Assembly: GCF_003605435.1 (NCBI RefSeq)
Contig: NZ_QXQB01000002.1
Coordinates: 1,178,001 to 1,242,000, forward strand
Direction of reading: 5' to 3'
Length of the DNA stretch: 64,000 nucleotides
Origin: Paenibacillus pinisoli
GTDB lineage: Bacteria > Bacillota > Bacilli > Paenibacillales > Paenibacillaceae
Shown here: positions 44,055-52,393 of the stretch, piece by piece
Numbering within the stretch: the stretch's first letter is position 1
Layout: every line of letters starts with the position of its first letter
Program-made: the position numbers and the translations under genes
Notes under the pieces: model-generated
Told to the model about the DNA's origin: nothing
Databases searched by the model: none
The model's input: only the letters and a program-made list of their open reading frames with translations

Positions 44055-45020
44055 CTACACGTCGGCAGCAATGCGAAAACCGCAATTTCCCGTAGAACTG
44101 TCCGGTGTATTGGAGCTTCTGGCCGCGACCCGATAACGATTGCAATACGACCGGTGGCACAGGTAAGAACCGCCGCGCATTGACTTTCTTCCGGTCTCTT
44201 GCGAGTATAACGGGTTCAGATCCGCAGTCTGCCTATGGTAGCCAGGGCTGAACCAATCCGCACACCATTCCCACACATTTCCTGAAGCATTATATAGACC
44301 GTAGCCATTAGGCTCATAGGCATGCACCGGCGCTGTGCCGATATATCCGTCTGAGGCGTTATTTTTGACCGGAAACTTGCCCTGCCAAATATTGCACATA
44401 TGTTTCCCATCCGGTTTAAGCAAGTCGCCCCATGGATAGGTTCTGCGCGCCAATCCGCCCCTTGCCGCATATTCCCACTCCGCCTCGGTAGGCAGCCTGG
44501 TTCCCGACCACTTGCAATATGCATTCGCATCATTCCAGGAAATATGGACAACAGGGTGATCCATCCGGTCTACGATCGAAGAATCCTTGCCTTCAGGCCT
44601 TGCCCAGTACGCTCCTTCCACAACCAGCCACCACGGAACCCCCTGCGGCACGTCCTTCACCTGCTCGCGGACCTGGTCAGATGCAAGCAAATGGAAAACA
44701 TAGGACCAGCCGAAGCTCTCTGCTTCCGTAACATAACCCGTAGCTTCGACAAATGATTGGAACTCGGCATTCGTCACGGCGTAAGGCGAGATGCGGAATG
44801 AGTTGACGGTTACTTTGCGTATCGGCCCCTCTCCGTCTGACGGGACGCCTTCTGCCGAATCCGTCCCCATGTCGAAGGTACCGCCTCCGATGTGTATCAA
44901 TCTTTCTGCCATGTTCAATTTATCATAAGGCGACAGCTCTGAAACCGATGCTTCTTGATCCACTCTGCGCAAGTGCTCTGAAGCTCTCGATGCCGCACAG
45001 CATGATTTCATATGCTCCAC
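44055..45020 (-). CDS. Formylglycine-generating enzyme (SUMF1/FGE family)
   Basis: 321 residues with a GTG start preceded by AGAGGGG. Family blocks: GGGTFDMGTDSAEGVPSDGEGP, FRISPYAVTNAEFQSFV, HPVVHISWNDANAYCKW, RLPTEAEWEYAARGG, GNVWEWCADWF, and a C-terminal RGGSYLCHRSYCNRYRVAAR. The last carries the copper/redox cysteine pair of true FGE (Cys288 and Cys293 in CHRSYC) and the NTPDSS motif. It should convert a sulfatase cysteine to formylglycine. No signal peptide. No sulfatase gene lies in this window, so its client is elsewhere. Confidence 0.93.
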   Translation of the reverse strand: MEHMKSCCAASRASEHLRRVDQEASVSELSPYDKLNMAERLIHIGGGTFDMGTDSAEGVPSDGEGPIRKVTVNSFRISPYAVTNAEFQSFVEATGYVTEAESFGWSYVFHLLASDQVREQVKDVPQGVPWWLVVEGAYWARPEGKDSSIVDRMDHPVVHISWNDANAYCKWSGTRLPTEAEWEYAARGGLARRTYPWGDLLKPDGKHMCNIWQGKFPVKNNASDGYIGTAPVHAYEPNGYGLYNASGNVWEWCADWFSPGYHRQTADLNPLYSQETGRKSMRGGSYLCHRSYCNRYRVAARSSNTPDSSTGNCGFRIAADV

Positions 45021-45187
45021 AACCGTATCCCCTCTCGCAAATAGGTTAGCTCATTTATATTCTACCATCTTATTTTCGTTTTGGAATTAACTTTTCTTCA
45101 TCGTTCATTCAAATCGGGTAATATTTCTTGAAACCAGCTATATATTTTAATTTTTATTTGAACCTACTCAAAACCAACAAAAACTTT

Positions 45188-45216
45188 ATTCCATTTTGGA
45201 ATTTAGTTGTTATAAT
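45188..45216 (+). promoter_or_regulatory. Extended -10 promoter with palindrome, chromate transporter operon
   Basis: TGTTATAAT is an extended -10 box (TATAAT at 45211-45216) 34 bp before the first chr ATG. Immediately upstream the palindrome ATTCCA-TTT-TGGAAT (45188-45202) covers the -35 position and may be an operator. A TGGAAT half-site also lies at 45082. Confidence 0.5.
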
Positions 45217-45250
45217 AGATAATGAAGATACGAGGAGGTAGATCGGAACG

Positions 45251-45874
45251 ATGTTACAACAGCTTAGAATGCTCTTCCCCTTATTCTGGACCTTTTTCCG
45301 AATCGGTCCCGCTACTTTCGGAGGCGGATATGCCATGATCTCCTTGATCGAACACGAGACCGTCACGAAGCGCAGATGGCTTGACGATCAAGAGCTTAGC
45401 GATCTGGTATCGATAGCGGGTTCGGCTCCAGGCGGTGTCGGCGTTAACGCCGCCGCTTTTATCGGTTACCGAATGGCCGGCATTACAGGTGCTGTCATCT
45501 CGATTATTGGAATTACCCTGCCTACTTTCCTCATCATATTGGGGCTGAGCTTTCTATATATGAATTTGGACGGCAACCCAAAAGTCGCCGCAGCCATGAA
45601 AGGGATTCAAGCAGCTGTTATCGCATTGATTCTCAGCGCCGCATACCGAATGGCGAAGACGTCCCTATTCGATCTCTCCACCGTTATTATCGCTATTGCG
45701 ACATTGGTTGTGCTGCTTTTCACGGAAATCAACCCTATTTATGCCATTCTGTCAGGTCTTCTTATCGGTGTTGTCAACATTACGGTTAAGATGTTATTGG
45801 GGCTAAAGGTTCGAACCGAGAAGGAAACACCGCAAAAACGGGAGGACGCCGTATATCTCGAATATTATATTTAG
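45251..45874 (+). CDS. chrA: Chromate transporter family protein, half-size (first)
   Basis: 207 residues with about five or six helices. The CHR domain motif FRIGPATFGGGYAMISLIEHE is followed by WLDDQELSDLVSIAGSAPGGVGVNAAAFIGYRMAG, the conserved chromate transporter signature. This is one half of the two-gene short-chain type, in which two antiparallel CHR domains pair. A stretch of charged residues ends the protein (RTEKETPQKRED). CGAGGAGG lies upstream. It probably exports chromate or a related anion. Confidence 0.9.
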   Translation: MLQQLRMLFPLFWTFFRIGPATFGGGYAMISLIEHETVTKRRWLDDQELSDLVSIAGSAPGGVGVNAAAFIGYRMAGITGAVISIIGITLPTFLIILGLSFLYMNLDGNPKVAAAMKGIQAAVIALILSAAYRMAKTSLFDLSTVIIAIATLVVLLFTEINPIYAILSGLLIGVVNITVKMLLGLKVRTEKETPQKREDAVYLEYYI

Positions 45875-45903
45875 AACATTTCATTTAGATTAGAGGCGAT
45901 ACC

Positions 45904-46437
45904 ATGCTGCTCAAATTATTTCTTTTTTTCCTCAAGATTGGCTTCATTTCTTTCGGCGGCGGCTATGCGGTCATTCCTATGATTCAACATCAAATGAGCT
46001 CGCAATCGTGGCTAACGGACAGCGAGTTTCAGGAAATCGTCACTCTTGCCAGTATGGGTCCTGGTTCTATTGCCACAAACAGCGCTACGTTAATCGGCTT
46101 TCATATTGCGGGCATCCCAGGCGCCATTGCCTCCACAGCAGGAATTATTATACCGTCATTAATTATTATTGTGCTTATTGCGGCATTTTTCTATAAGTTT
46201 CATAACAATCAGTGGGTGAAAGCCTCATTCTACGGACTGCGGCCGATTATTGTCGCACTAATCGCATATGCGGCCATCCATTTGGGCCTCCAATCAGGAA
46301 AAGCCTTCGCTCCAAGCTGGGCGACAATAATGACTTTCGTAATTTGCGGCGCATCCGCCTTCGCCTTGATCAAATATAAAGTGCATCCATTCACGGTTAT
46401 TGTTGCCGCAGGAATTGCCGGAATCATCTTATTCTAA
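45904..46437 (+). CDS. chrA: Chromate transporter family protein, half-size (second)
   Basis: 177 residues. The CHR motif appears again as LKIGFISFGGGYAVIPMIQHQ, then WLTDSEFQEIVTLASMGPGSIATNSATLIGFHIAG. It follows the first half after 29 bp with GAGGCGA as ribosome site, so the two halves are cotranscribed and expected to form a heterodimer. Length normal for the short form. Confidence 0.9.
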   Translation: MLLKLFLFFLKIGFISFGGGYAVIPMIQHQMSSQSWLTDSEFQEIVTLASMGPGSIATNSATLIGFHIAGIPGAIASTAGIIIPSLIIIVLIAAFFYKFHNNQWVKASFYGLRPIIVALIAYAAIHLGLQSGKAFAPSWATIMTFVICGASAFALIKYKVHPFTVIVAAGIAGIILF

Positions 46438-46451
46438 GAAGCAAAGCGATA

Positions 46452-46480
46452 TTTCAATCAAATCTGATATACGTTATAAT
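46452..46480 (+). promoter_or_regulatory. Probable promoter of the ROK regulator gene
   Basis: TTTCAA (46452-46457) and TATAAT (46475-46480) are spaced by 17 bp, 44 bp upstream of the GTG start. Confidence 0.5.
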
Positions 46481-46524
46481 GATCTCAATTATAAGTACGC
46501 TGATACGAAAAATGGGGATCGAAC

Positions 46525-47727
46525 GTGGACAAACAACGTAAAAATGCATTCGTTTCGCCTAAGAGCGCTATATATAATCAAATAGCTGAGCAGGATATCA
46601 TGTCGAAGGCGGAATTGCTTTCGGCTTTTAAGCTTACGAACAGCACGCTGACGCGCTTACTCGACGAAATGGTTCAGGAAGGATTGCTCGTCACATCCGG
46701 ACTTGGACCCTCTAGCGGAGGCCGCCGGCCGATTCTCTATGAGATTAACAGTCATTACGGCTACTTCTTCGGCCTGGAATTATCGAGGCGAACGTCATCT
46801 CTCGGCTTCTTCGATATGAAGATGAATCCCAAATCGTTCACGCGCTGGCGCATGGACGAAGCGATGACGCCCGAGCAGCTGACCAAGCATGTCGCTCAGA
46901 ATATTCGCTCCATCCTGAATGACCATCAGCTCGAACGGCGGCAAGTAGCCGGAATCGGCATTGGAGCCGTCGGTCCGTTGGAGCGCTCTACAGGAACGAT
47001 CCTTCGCCCGCTGAATTTTCCGGCAAGAGGCTGGACGAATGTGCCTATCTGCGAGATGATTGCGCAGGCGACCGGTATTCCCGCAGTGCTTGAGACTGGC
47101 GCGAACGCAGCGCTGATCGGGGAGCAATGGGCACTGCGCGAGAAGAACCTGCAGCATATGCTCTATGTCCATGCCGGAGTCGGACTCCGGTCCGCCATGA
47201 TGTCGAACGGACAGATTGTGCACGGCTCCATCGATATGGAGGGCTCGATCGGCCAGATGATCATTCAGACAGACGGGCCACGGCTGCAGAATTACGGCAA
47301 TTACGGAGCGCTTGAAGCGTTTGTGTCCGTACAAGCTTTGGAAGAGCAGGCACGAGGCGATGCCAAGCTTGGTCTCAATAACTTGCCTCAAAGTTATAAC
47401 ATGGATCCAGGGCGAATCAGCTTCGATACGCTATTGCAGGCCTTATCGCAACAGGACGCCTACGTCACTCAGCTCTTCATGAAGTCCGCCTCTTACTTTG
47501 GAGTCGGACTAGCCAATTTGATCAACATATTTCATCCCGAGAAAATCATTCTTGGCGGCGCGCTCGTCAATGCTTACAAGCCATTCTATCAATCCGCCAT
47601 ACAGATCGCGCTGAGGAACAGCTATTGCTATCCCGACCATATTCCTTCATTCTCCAAGGGGGTACTGAAGGAAGATGCTGTGGCCACTGGAGCCGCGCTT
47701 ATCGTAAGAAAAAATATGGAGCTATAG
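46525..47727 (+). CDS. ROK family transcriptional regulator
   Basis: 400 residues with a GTG start. The N-terminal winged helix (residues ~10-70: KSAIYNQIAEQDIMSKAELLSAFKLTNSTLTRLLDEMVQEGLLV; then SSGGRRPILYEIN) is followed by a ROK domain (GIGIGAVGPLE, NFPARGWTNVPI, LETGANAALIGEQW, HAGVGLRSAMMSNG, VHGSIDMEGSIGQM). The zinc-binding CxCGxxGC of ROK proteins is replaced by RLQNYGNYGALEAF, so no structural zinc. It is probably a sugar-responsive repressor; no sugar genes are adjacent. Confidence 0.87.
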   Translation: MDKQRKNAFVSPKSAIYNQIAEQDIMSKAELLSAFKLTNSTLTRLLDEMVQEGLLVTSGLGPSSGGRRPILYEINSHYGYFFGLELSRRTSSLGFFDMKMNPKSFTRWRMDEAMTPEQLTKHVAQNIRSILNDHQLERRQVAGIGIGAVGPLERSTGTILRPLNFPARGWTNVPICEMIAQATGIPAVLETGANAALIGEQWALREKNLQHMLYVHAGVGLRSAMMSNGQIVHGSIDMEGSIGQMIIQTDGPRLQNYGNYGALEAFVSVQALEEQARGDAKLGLNNLPQSYNMDPGRISFDTLLQALSQQDAYVTQLFMKSASYFGVGLANLINIFHPEKIILGGALVNAYKPFYQSAIQIALRNSYCYPDHIPSFSKGVLKEDAVATGAALIVRKNMEL

Positions 47728-47754
47728 CAGAGTCATTTTCGCGCATATTTCCGC

Positions 47755-47793
47755 AAAAAAAGCATCGTCCCGCATAAAGGGAACGATGCTTTC
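47755..47793. terminator. Bidirectional terminator
   Basis: AAAAAAGCATCGT / ACGATGCTTT with CCC-GGG inner pairing and a short loop lies between the convergent ROK and SEC-C genes. Confidence 0.85.
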
Positions 47794-47817
47794 CTTACGT
47801 CGAATATCAGCTGCAGC

Positions 47818-48987
47818 CTACGCGCTGCAGCATTTTTTGTACTTTTTCCCGCTGCCACAGTAGCAGGCGTCATTGCGCCCGATTTTCACCGGGTTCAAAT
47901 GCTGGCGTACCGCTGGTTTCGCAAGGCTCGCCGCCTCGCTCAATTCAGCCGCCGTGTATCCGCCGTTGGACCACACTCTTGTATGCTGCGCAGCCTCCGT
48001 TACCAGGCTAACGAACTTTTTCGCCTGATTGAGATCCTGGAATGCAATCCCTCTGTCCGTAAGCTCATTCAGAACCTCTTCCATCCCGCTTTCCCATGAG
48101 AGCATAAGCTGGATATTGCCCATCATCAAGTTCGCAATGCCTTCCCTCTGCTCCAGCTCCTTCTGAATAAACAGCTTCAGTATATGCAACTGCGAGGTCA
48201 TCTCATAATGTGCAGGATTGGCGTACTTCAGAAACTCCTCTTGGCTTGGCACATAATACGACTTATCCTTAACTTTCGCCAGAAGCTCTTCAAGCTCAGC
48301 GTTGCTTCCATCCCCATAATACGTATCAACCAGATAGCCGTTCTTATGCCATATGAATGGCTGCTCCCTCATGCTGTGGAACTTACTGATTGTGCGCAGA
48401 TCCTGACGCGTAATCGAATCGGCCTGATGTGAATTATAAATCTCCACAACCCGCTCCGGTTTGCAAGCGCCGTATAGATGAACGGAAGCGCTCATGTAGT
48501 CCAGCACCCCTTGCTCGTAAGCCCTTGTCTGGTGCACATGCGTCCAATCCAGCTTCTTCAGCGCTTCTTTCACTTCAAGCGGTATAAAATAACCAAACTG
48601 CCCTTCGTGTATGACGCAGACCAGAACGCCCTTATCAATTAAATAGCTTAAGTGTACAGGCATGTGTTCACTTATGGTTAGAGACTCCGACTTCAGCAGA
48701 TCCTGATAGAAATCGAACTCGTCGTTATGCATAAGCAGAAGCATGTTCTGCAATGCCTCCGGCTGAACAATAGCCTCCGCTAATGCGGATGCCAGGTCGG
48801 CCTTGTTTAACTTCGAGCGGCCAACTATGGCGTTAGCGCTTGCCTTTTGCATAAGGCTGTCTTTTTTCTGCTGCTTGAATACATCGTTCAATCCCAACCC
48901 CGATACAGATTCCAATACATAATCACTGTTCATTGCTATGTTTTGTTCCTTGTTCACGATAGTAATATTCCTCTCCATCTCTTGCAA
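47818..48987 (-). CDS. SEC-C motif protein
   Basis: Up to 389 residues. The C-terminal ~20 residues are a SEC-C zinc motif (IGRNDACYCGSGKKYKKCC). The rest is mainly helical: it resembles the large helical proteins of Bacillota that carry this tail and may start with a Rho-like N-terminal helix pair (RSKLNKADLASALAEAIVQP). No membrane segment. The start is uncertain: TTG at 48987, ATG at 48978 and a GTG at 48957 behind GGAGAGG are all possible. Function unknown; SEC-C tails often mediate protein contacts. Confidence 0.78.
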   Translation of the reverse strand: MQEMERNITIVNKEQNIAMNSDYVLESVSGLGLNDVFKQQKKDSLMQKASANAIVGRSKLNKADLASALAEAIVQPEALQNMLLLMHNDEFDFYQDLLKSESLTISEHMPVHLSYLIDKGVLVCVIHEGQFGYFIPLEVKEALKKLDWTHVHQTRAYEQGVLDYMSASVHLYGACKPERVVEIYNSHQADSITRQDLRTISKFHSMREQPFIWHKNGYLVDTYYGDGSNAELEELLAKVKDKSYYVPSQEEFLKYANPAHYEMTSQLHILKLFIQKELEQREGIANLMMGNIQLMLSWESGMEEVLNELTDRGIAFQDLNQAKKFVSLVTEAAQHTRVWSNGGYTAAELSEAASLAKPAVRQHLNPVKIGRNDACYCGSGKKYKKCCSA

Positions 48988-49108
48988 AAAATTAACGGTC
49001 GCACCTTACCCTCCTGATTACTATACCACTACCTATGCCGAAATGCTTCTTCCCTGAAAATTATTAATCGTTTTAATATTCGCACATTTTCTCCGAAAGA
49101 TTCGGTTA

Positions 49109-49139
49109 AATCTCCCTATCAATCTATCCATACCATCTC
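49109..49139 (+). promoter_or_regulatory. Conserved upstream box, copy 1
   Basis: This 31-bp block is matched at 29 of 31 positions by 49607-49637, each about 50-85 bp before a gene of the paralogous pair. It contains CCATACCAT, which resembles a sporulation sigma -10 box (CATACAnT) with one mismatch. It is likely a shared promoter. Confidence 0.5.
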
Positions 49140-49191
49140 TTAATTATTGAATATCATGTACTAATCGCTAGTAGGAAGGGGGGACTTAGGC

Positions 49192-49476
49192 ATGAGCAAA
49201 AATGTAGAGATCAGCAACCGATTTGATGATGAGGATGACTTCGATGACTTCGATTTTGAAGACTTTAACGACTTCGAGGAAGATCGCAACAGAGGCCGCA
49301 ATGGAGGCCGCGACAGACGCCGTCAGCTCCGCAGACTCAGACGCCTGTTGAGACGCCTTATTAGACGCCTTCGCAGACTCATCCGCCGCGGCGCCGACCG
49401 CCGTGAAATCCGCAGATTAAGACGCCTCATCAGACGCATCCGCAGACTCATTCGCAGACTGGAAGATCGGGGCTAA
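49192..49476 (+). CDS. Bipolar Asp/Phe-rich and Arg-rich protein (copy 1)
   Basis: 94 residues. Residues ~10-30 are almost only Asp, Glu and Phe (DDEDDFDDFDFEDFNDFEED); residues ~40-94 are Arg/Leu/Ile repeats of the RRLRRLIRR type. A short Gly/Asn/Arg linker joins the halves. No signal peptide or membrane helix. AGGAAGGGGGG precedes the ATG. It is a polyampholyte with strongly separated charges, so self-assembly by charge pairing or binding to acidic polymers is plausible (inference). It is paralogous to the next gene; no known family recognised. Confidence 0.7.
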   Translation: MSKNVEISNRFDDEDDFDDFDFEDFNDFEEDRNRGRNGGRDRRRQLRRLRRLLRRLIRRLRRLIRRGADRREIRRLRRLIRRIRRLIRRLEDRG

Positions 49477-49484
49477 TGCAAGAG

Positions 49485-49525
49485 AAAACCTGTAAGACGG
49501 CAGATGCCTCTCTTACAGGTTTTTT
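49485..49525 (+). terminator. Terminator of bipolar gene copy 1
   Basis: AAAACCTGTAAGA / TCTTACAGGTTTT with a 13-base loop and TTTTTT, 8 bp after the stop codon. Confidence 0.88.
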
Positions 49526-49606
49526 GCATCTTGGGGCAAACCCCAAATTTCTCAAGCTTCAGGACAACCGTCTGCTTTTCCATACAAACGCGGAATAAAA
49601 TCAATT

Positions 49607-49637
49607 AATCTCCCTATTAATCTATCTATACCATCTC
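49607..49637 (+). promoter_or_regulatory. Conserved upstream box, copy 2
   Basis: Second copy of the 31-bp block described at 49109; the two differences are both C/T. The similarity continues weakly toward the ATG, so the leader was duplicated along with the gene. Confidence 0.5.
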
Positions 49638-49685
49638 AAATCTACTGAATAAAATGAACTATTCTTGCAGAGAGGTGGATGGATA

Positions 49686-49991
49686 ATGAGTAAAAAAGCA
49701 GAAATCAGCAACCGATTTGACGATGAAGATTTTGATTTCAACGACTTCGACGATTTTGATTTTGATGATTTCGATTTTGACCGCTTTGACTTTGAGCGTT
49801 TCGAACGGGAGCGCGAATGCGGACGCCACGACGGAAGAGGTCGTGATCGCAGAAACCGCAGAATCAGACGTCTGATTAGACGCCTGATCAGACGTCTTCG
49901 CCGTTTGATTCGCCGTGGAGCCGATCGCCGTGAAATCCGCAGACTGAGACGCCTTATTAGACGCCTTCGCAGACTCATTCGCGAGGTCTAA
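49686..49991 (+). CDS. Bipolar Asp/Phe-rich and Arg-rich protein (copy 2)
   Basis: 101 residues from the ATG at 49686 (AGAGGTGG about 9 bases upstream; an in-frame TTG at 49665 is unlikely). The opening MSKKAEISNRFDDE matches copy 1. Residues ~14-40 alternate Asp and Phe (DFDDFDFDDFDFDRFDFERF), and the Arg-rich tail shares RRGADRREIRRLRRLIRR with copy 1. The acidic part is longer than in copy 1. The pair arose by tandem duplication of gene and leader, and each copy has its own terminator. Confidence 0.7.
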   Translation: MSKKAEISNRFDDEDFDFNDFDDFDFDDFDFDRFDFERFERERECGRHDGRGRDRRNRRIRRLIRRLIRRLRRLIRRGADRREIRRLRRLIRRLRRLIREV

Positions 49992-50056
49992 TCATAACTC
50001 TGTTAACTGGCTTTAAGTGACACTCCTCTGTCATGCAACAAAGCGCTATGTTAAAG

Positions 50057-50092
50057 CCCGCAAGATGGACGAGCGTCCATTTTGCGGGTTTT
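50057..50092 (+). terminator. Terminator of bipolar gene copy 2
   Basis: CCCGCAAGATGGAC-GAGC-GTCCATTTTGCGGG, a 14-bp stem with one mismatch, followed by TTTT. Confidence 0.85.
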
Positions 50093-50192
50093 ACAATTCC
50101 TGCAGCATAATTAATCATCCATTAACAAACAGTATTTATACTTAACCTCATCAAGCACTTATTTCATTCTATTAAGAAAGGAACACAACACT

Positions 50193-50822
50193 ATGGGCAT
50201 TCATACGTATTTTCAGTCGCTGACCGATCTGGAGCGCATTATCCGCTGTCCCGGAAAGTTCAAATTTCAAGAGCATAGCGTATCGGCGCATTCCTGGAAG
50301 GTGGTCCAATACGCCAAGACACTTGCGGACATTGAAGAAAGCCATGGCGTCACAGTAGATTGGAAGAAGCTCTACGAGATTACTAGCAGCCATGATTACG
50401 GCGAGATTTTTATCGGGGATATCAAAACGCCCGTGAAGCATTATTCGCTTGAGCTTCGCTCGATGCTTCAGCAGGTGGAGGAAGGCATGGTTGCGCATTT
50501 TATCGATGAGCATATTCCAGAGGAGTTCAAGCCGATCTTCCGCAGACAACTGCGCGAGGGCAAGGATGACTCTGTCGAAGGCCAGATTCTCGAAGTGGCA
50601 GATAAGCTGGACCAGATCTACGAAGCATTTGCAGAGCTGCAACGGGGCAATACGGAGAAGGAATTTATCGTCATGTACCGCAGCGCGCTGATTAAAATCA
50701 AAGGCATTAAACTCCATTGCGTCGCTTACTTTCTACAGCACATCCTGCCCGACATGGTCAGTGAAGGCGCAAGATCCCCTATCGATATCGCCACCATTAC
50801 GAATGAGGCTCTCGCTTCGTAA
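50193..50822 (+). CDS. HD-domain hydrolase (YfbR-like)
   Basis: 209 residues. HD metal-binding residues: His in SVSAHSW (about residue 34), the His-Asp pair in SSHDYGEIF (~67-68), and a downstream Asp in LEVADKLDQIYEAF (~137). This pattern fits the YfbR/HD_3 group of small nucleotidases and phosphohydrolases, normally ~200 residues. Cytoplasmic. AAGAAAGGAAC precedes the ATG. Substrate unknown, possibly deoxynucleoside monophosphates. Single gene. Confidence 0.85.
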   Translation: MGIHTYFQSLTDLERIIRCPGKFKFQEHSVSAHSWKVVQYAKTLADIEESHGVTVDWKKLYEITSSHDYGEIFIGDIKTPVKHYSLELRSMLQQVEEGMVAHFIDEHIPEEFKPIFRRQLREGKDDSVEGQILEVADKLDQIYEAFAELQRGNTEKEFIVMYRSALIKIKGIKLHCVAYFLQHILPDMVSEGARSPIDIATITNEALAS

Positions 50823-50955
50823 CTCCCTGCAGCGCAGAGCCTTAATTCGCAGGCTTCCCCTTGGAATGAACCCCTGTAACTCCTCCCTACCTATCAGCAC
50901 TTCCTTAAAATCAACAAATTGGAATAGATTCAACCCTCTACCTAAAGACTTCTCT

Positions 50956-52176
50956 CTATTCCACGTAACGATTCCGCGCAGCGCCAAGTCCGACCACCCC
51001 GAGCAGGATGGATGAGGCAACTAGGATTATCAGAGGCGCATTCCAGCTGCCAGTAGCGTCATGCAAGTAACCAAATAACGCCGGGCCTGCCGCGGCGAGC
51101 AAATACCCTACCGATTGAGCCATGCCGGACAGCTCCGCTGCCTGTCTGGATGTCCTCGTGCGCAAGCCGAAGAACATCATCGCCAGGCTAAAGGCAAAGC
51201 CTATGCCCATCCCAAGCAATATGATCCACACGATCAGCAAATGAGAGCTGCCAAGGAGCAAGCCGAGCGTTCCCGCTAATAGAAGCACGGTCGTTGTCGC
51301 AACCAAAATGCGCTGATTAGCCATACGTCCCGCGATGACCGGAATAATAAACGTAAGCGGCAGCACTGCCAATTGCATAATAGACAGCAGCCAGCCGGAT
51401 TGATCCGAACTTACGCCCTGCAGGCGAAGCATATCGGGAAGCCAGGCAATCAATACATAGAACAGCATGGACTGTATCCCCATGAACAGCGTAATTTGCC
51501 ATGCTAACGGAGATCGCCATACATTCACGCGGCGCTCCTTCGAATGGCTCACGGATGCGACAGCCCTGCGAGAGCGGATTTGCGGAAGCCATGCCAGCAG
51601 CGCGATGAAGCCCAGGATGCCCCATATCCCAAGCGCCCCCTTCCATCCCAGCCCTGCCTTGACGGCAAGCGGAACGCTAATGCCCGAAGCAATCGCTCCA
51701 CACAGATTCATAGCGATGGAGTATACGCCTGTCATAACGCCCAGCCGATCGGGAAAATCCCGCTTGATCAGACCCGGAAGCAATACATTGCATACTGCAA
51801 TGGCTAGTCCCAAGATGGCTGTACCGGCGAACAAGGCGGCTGTACCGGATACGGAACGGATCATGACCCCCAGGAATAAAAACAAGACGGCAATAAGCAT
51901 CAGGGGTTCAATGCCATAACGTCCTCCGAGACGAGGCACAAACGGGGACAGCAGAGCAAAGGCCAGCAGCGGCAATGTCGTGATCATTCCCGCCCAAACT
52001 CCGGTCAAGCCGAGGTCCGTCCGAATAAGCTCCGACAGCGGGCCTACCGAAGTAAGCGGAGCCCTCATATTCATAGCAATAAAGACGATGCCGATTATAA
52101 GCCATAGAGCTGCCGATTGGCGGCCTGTGCCTCTGCGTTCTCCTAACTGCTCTTGCACGCGTTCTGTTGTATTCAT
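50956..52176 (-). CDS. MFS transporter, CynX/NimT type
   Basis: 406 residues with 12 helices. The opening LWLIIGIVFIAMNMRAPLTSVGPL and the block GTAILGLAIAVCNVLLPGLIKRDFP are characteristic of the CynX/NimT (cyanate, 2-nitroimidazole) branch. FPDRLGVMTGVYSIAMNLCGAI is also present. A ~22-residue charged N-terminal tail precedes helix 1. Export of small toxic compounds is likely; the substrate is unknown. The XRE-cupin gene upstream on the same strand could be its regulator. Confidence 0.88.
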   Translation of the reverse strand: MNTTERVQEQLGERRGTGRQSAALWLIIGIVFIAMNMRAPLTSVGPLSELIRTDLGLTGVWAGMITTLPLLAFALLSPFVPRLGGRYGIEPLMLIAVLFLFLGVMIRSVSGTAALFAGTAILGLAIAVCNVLLPGLIKRDFPDRLGVMTGVYSIAMNLCGAIASGISVPLAVKAGLGWKGALGIWGILGFIALLAWLPQIRSRRAVASVSHSKERRVNVWRSPLAWQITLFMGIQSMLFYVLIAWLPDMLRLQGVSSDQSGWLLSIMQLAVLPLTFIIPVIAGRMANQRILVATTTVLLLAGTLGLLLGSSHLLIVWIILLGMGIGFAFSLAMMFFGLRTRTSRQAAELSGMAQSVGYLLAAAGPALFGYLHDATGSWNAPLIILVASSILLGVVGLGAARNRYVE

Positions 52177-52329
52177 GTTGCACTCCTCCTGTTGGAGTCT
52201 CGCTTTAAACGAACCAGACTCATTAAATTATATATTATAATATACTTAACAATATTTATAACACATCATACTATACAAATATCAACTCGTCTACTCTCGT
52301 TTTTTTCCACGGATGCAATCGCCTCAACA

Positions 52330-52361
52330 TCAAAAACCCTCAATCCATACGATTGAGGGTT
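52330..52361 (-). terminator. Terminator of the XRE-cupin gene
   Basis: Perfect 11-bp inverted repeat AACCCTCAATC / GATTGAGGGTT with a 5-base loop, followed on the minus strand by TTTTT. Confidence 0.85.
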
Positions 52362-52393
52362 GGAACGTATAATCACAGCATGAAAGCTGCACA

